This document shows, piece after piece, positions 63,337-64,000 of a stretch of DNA of 64,000 nt. How positions within the stretch are numbered: position 1 is the stretch's first letter; the number at the start of each line of letters is the position of its first letter. Origin of the DNA: Pseudomonas triticicola (GTDB lineage: Bacteria; Pseudomonadota; Gammaproteobacteria; Pseudomonadales; Pseudomonadaceae). The stretch spans positions 4,551,501 to 4,615,500 of the forward strand of contig NZ_JAHSTX010000001.1 in NCBI RefSeq assembly GCF_019145375.1, read 5' to 3'. Both the position numbers and the translations under genes were made by a program. The notes beneath the pieces are model-generated. The model saw only the letters and a list, made by a program, of their open reading frames with translations, made no database searches and was not told where the DNA came from.

Positions 63337-63873
63337 ATGGCAGAACTGACCACGTTGGCCCGACCTTACGCTAAGGCGGCCTTCGAGCACGCTCAGGCCC
63401 ACCAGCAACTGGCCAATTGGTCAGCCATGCTCGGCCTGGCAGCAGCGGTGTCGCAAGACGACACCCTGCAGCGCGTGCTCAAGGCCCCGCGACTGACGAG
63501 CGCAGAAAAGGCCGCCACGTTCATTGACGTGTGCGGCGACAAGTTTGATGAAAAGGCACGCAATTTCATCAACGTCGTTGCCGAAAACGACCGTCTCCTG
63601 CTTCTGCCGGAGATCGCCGCTCTGTTCGACCTGTACAAGGCCGAACAAGAGAAATCGGTAGACGTTGAAGTGACCAGTGCATTTGCATTGAACCAAGAAC
63701 AGCAAGACAAACTCGCCAAGGTTCTCAGTGCACGACTCAACCGGGAAGTGCGCCTGCAAGTTGCGGAGGACGCTGCCTTGATTGGTGGTGTCGTGATCCG
63801 CGCCGGCGACCTGGTTATCGATGGCTCGATTCGCGGCAAAATCGCGAAACTTGCCGAAGCATTGAAATCTTGA
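63337..63873 (+). CDS. atpH: ATP synthase F1 subunit delta
   Basis: The 178-residue OSCP/delta subunit that links the stalk to F1. It has the N-terminal helical domain [13 protein letters not shown] and the conserved C-terminal [20 protein letters not shown]. It follows atpF by 12 bases, with atpA next, the standard order. Confidence 0.98.
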   Translation: MAELTTLARPYAKAAFEHAQAHQQLANWSAMLGLAAAVSQDDTLQRVLKAPRLTSAEKAATFIDVCGDKFDEKARNFINVVAENDRLLLLPEIAALFDLYKAEQEKSVDVEVTSAFALNQEQQDKLAKVLSARLNREVRLQVAEDAALIGGVVIRAGDLVIDGSIRGKIAKLAEALKS

Positions 63874-63894
63874 GTTTGAAGGGGCAGCAGAGCA

Positions 63895-64000
63895 ATGCAG
63901 CAACTCAATCCTTCCGAAATAAGTGAAATTATCAAGGGCCGCATCGACAAGCTCGATGTGACCTCCCAAGCCCGTAACGAAGGCACTGTCGTCAGCGTAT
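63895..64000 (+). CDS. atpA: ATP synthase F1 subunit alpha (N-terminal fragment)
   Basis: The first 35 residues ([20 protein letters not shown] then [15 protein letters not shown]) of the alpha subunit. AAGGGGCAGCAG precedes the ATG. The rest lies beyond the window. Confidence 0.97.
   Translation, partial: MQQLNPSEISEIIKGRIDKLDVTSQARNEGTVVSV

Overview
The window is about 64 kb of a Pseudomonas chromosome centred on the replication origin, most likely from the P. fluorescens group. The evidence is the gene order rpmH/dnaA/dnaN/recF/gyrB on one side and rnpA-yidD-yidC-mnmE-mnmG-rsmG-parA-parB-atp on the other, the Pseudomonas-type REP doublets, the high GC, and protein sequences that read as fluorescent-pseudomonad orthologues. 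The species is inferred from gene order and protein recognition only; no search was run.

Layout. 1-13 kb: transport and envelope genes. These are the end of a GltP-type symporter, an SpmA/SpmB fusion protein, a four-gene Mla-like lipid ABC system (permease, ATPase, MCE protein, lipoprotein), a DUF5924/DUF2914-like membrane protein, an M16 peptidase, a Na/Pi cotransporter, TerC and a CitMHS citrate carrier. 13-20 kb: small metabolic genes, a choline-O-sulfate unit (LysR regulator, betC, choX) and a SulP transporter. 20-37 kb: the conserved origin-flanking block, in order aroE, hemF, qor, a FeeM/LuxI-like acyltransferase, tsaC, dprA, a LysM protein, def, fmt, rsmB, trkA, a TPR protein, lpxL, tag, glyQ, glyS, gmhB and an hdtS-like acyltransferase. 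37.6-41.4 kb: an accessory insert between hdtS and gyrB, made of a divergent sensor kinase/response regulator pair and a glycosyltransferase. 41.4-47.6 kb: gyrB, recF, dnaN and dnaA on the minus strand. 47.6-48.2 kb: oriC. 48.2-52.1 kb: rpmH, rnpA, yidD, yidC, mnmE. 52.1-56.2 kb: an iron-uptake FecI/FecR/TonB-receptor cassette on the minus strand, with a Fur-box-like site. 56.2-56.7 kb: a second origin-like region. 56.7-64 kb: mnmG, rsmG, parA, parB and the atp operon, which runs off the end inside atpA.

The most striking observations concern chromosome-organising DNA. The non-coding DNA upstream of mnmG is a diverged copy of oriC, with its anchors in the same register over about 260 bp. By my count the perfect DnaA 9-mer occurs 29 times in the window, mostly inside genes, against about 0.5 expected by chance. 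A perfect parS lies inside recF, with a second degenerate parS also in recF. REP-type repeats are confined to the first 31 kb. Other points of interest are an orphan FeeM/LuxI-like acyltransferase, a candidate Anr box between hemF and qor, and a sigma70-type promoter for atp whose spacer is part of a perfect dyad.

No tRNA, rRNA, CRISPR array, insertion sequence or prophage was recognised. All intergenic stretches over about 300 bases are described in the feature list.
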